DNA from: JBBITW01 sp037440525
GTDB taxonomy: Bacteria; Desulfobacterota; BSN033; UBA1163
Length of the DNA: 7,498 nucleotides
Direction of reading: 5' to 3'
NCBI GenBank assembly: GCA_037440525.1
Contig: JBBITW010000169.1
Location: 1 to 7,498, forward strand
A program made the translations under genes and the position numbers. The notes under the pieces were generated by a model. It made no database searches, was not told where the DNA came from, and saw only the letters and a program-made list of their open reading frames with translations. Positions 7,347-7,498 of the stretch are shown one piece after another. The number at the start of each line of letters is the position of its first letter. Position 1 is the first letter of the stretch.

Positions 7347-7352
7347 CTCCTT
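7347..7352 (-). promoter_or_regulatory. ribosome binding site deciding the hrcA start
   Basis: AAGGAG on the minus strand is directly adjacent to the ATG at 7346-7344 and 6 bases from the in-frame ATG at 7340-7338. Normal spacing favours the second ATG. Confidence 0.75.
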
Positions 7353-7398
7353 ACCATATGTTTGTTAACTATTCTAAATAAAATTCTTTTTTGAGAAA

Positions 7399-7427
7399 AA
7401 GATAATAATGGAAATTAGGTTTGTCAA
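7399..7427 (-). promoter_or_regulatory. sigma-70-like promoter of hrcA-grpE-dnaK
   Basis: A perfect TTGACA (7427-7422) is followed by a 17-base spacer and TATCTT (7404-7399), 4 of 6 matches to the -10 consensus, on the minus strand. The transcript would start near 7392, leaving a leader of about 50 bases. The sequence looks like a housekeeping promoter rather than a sigma-32 heat-shock promoter. A 7-base inverted repeat (7385-7402) overlaps the -10 box. No CIRCE repeat (TTAGCACTC/GAGTGCTAA) is present between the promoter and hrcA. Confidence 0.6.
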
Positions 7428-7433
7428 GAAGAA

Positions 7434-7498
7434 TTAAAGAAAGCCTTTGAAAAAGTCCTGGAATGACTGGGGAGGTAAGGTTCCAAACCCTTCGAATG
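7434..7498 (-). CDS. possible C-terminus of an upstream gene (partial)
   Basis: One minus-strand frame running in from the right edge ends at TAA 7436-7434 with the tail ...FQDFFKGFL, which looks protein-like. It would end 7 bases before the -35 box of the hrcA promoter. The other two minus-strand frames are also open over this short stretch (one ends ...SKAFFNSS at a TGA at 7426-7424), so the frame cannot be fixed and the region could equally be non-coding. No family is recognised. Confidence 0.25.
   Translation of the reverse strand, partial: FEGFGTLPPQSFQDFFKGFL

Noticed and set aside
7421..7465. Plus-strand frame reading CQEELKKAFEKVLE then stop, upstream of hrcA
   Set aside because: It looks protein-like, but an in-frame TAG lies just before it and there is no start codon, so it cannot be a complete or incoming gene on the plus strand.

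Overview
The window holds a bacterial chromosomal segment whose recognisable genes all lie on the minus strand, so transcription runs from high to low coordinates. Base composition is moderately AT-rich. An hrcA-grpE-dnaK cluster close to a tripartite tricarboxylate transporter (TTT) gene pair, together with a Sec-exported periplasmic-type protein, suggests a Gram-negative anaerobe of the Desulfobacterota (former Deltaproteobacteria) type. That assignment is an inference from gene content and style. No rRNA or other phylogenetic marker is present to prove it.

Right-hand region (about 7434 down to 3661): a heat-shock operon. A sigma-70-like promoter (TTGACA, 17-base spacer, TATCTT) precedes hrcA (heat-shock repressor), then grpE (nucleotide exchange factor) and dnaK (Hsp70). 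The genes are tightly spaced and closed by a strong symmetrical hairpin terminator. dnaJ does not follow dnaK, and no CIRCE operator, the usual HrcA target, is visible upstream of hrcA. The last 65 bases may hold the C-terminus of another minus-strand gene.

Middle region (3599 down to 2586): a separate gene for a signal-peptide-bearing 337-residue protein. Its C-terminal half resembles DUF4344 putative metallopeptidases, but the HExxH zinc motif reads HEAAR, so it is probably a degenerate or inactive relative.

Left-hand region (2476 down to 95): a likely operon with its own promoter. It encodes a small DUF4282-type membrane protein, then TctA (large permease subunit) and TctB (small permease subunit) of a TTT carboxylate transporter. 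The solute-binding subunit TctC is absent from the window. A 26-codon ORF follows tctB by 7 bases and may or may not be real.

The chaperone operon is ordinary conserved machinery. The most unusual parts are the degenerate peptidase-like protein, the DUF4282 gene leading a TctC-less TTT pair in A-then-B order, the missing CIRCE, and a G-quadruplex-type motif inside dnaK. I see no defence system, mobile element, CRISPR array, tRNA or rRNA, and no gene-free stretch longer than about 110 bases.
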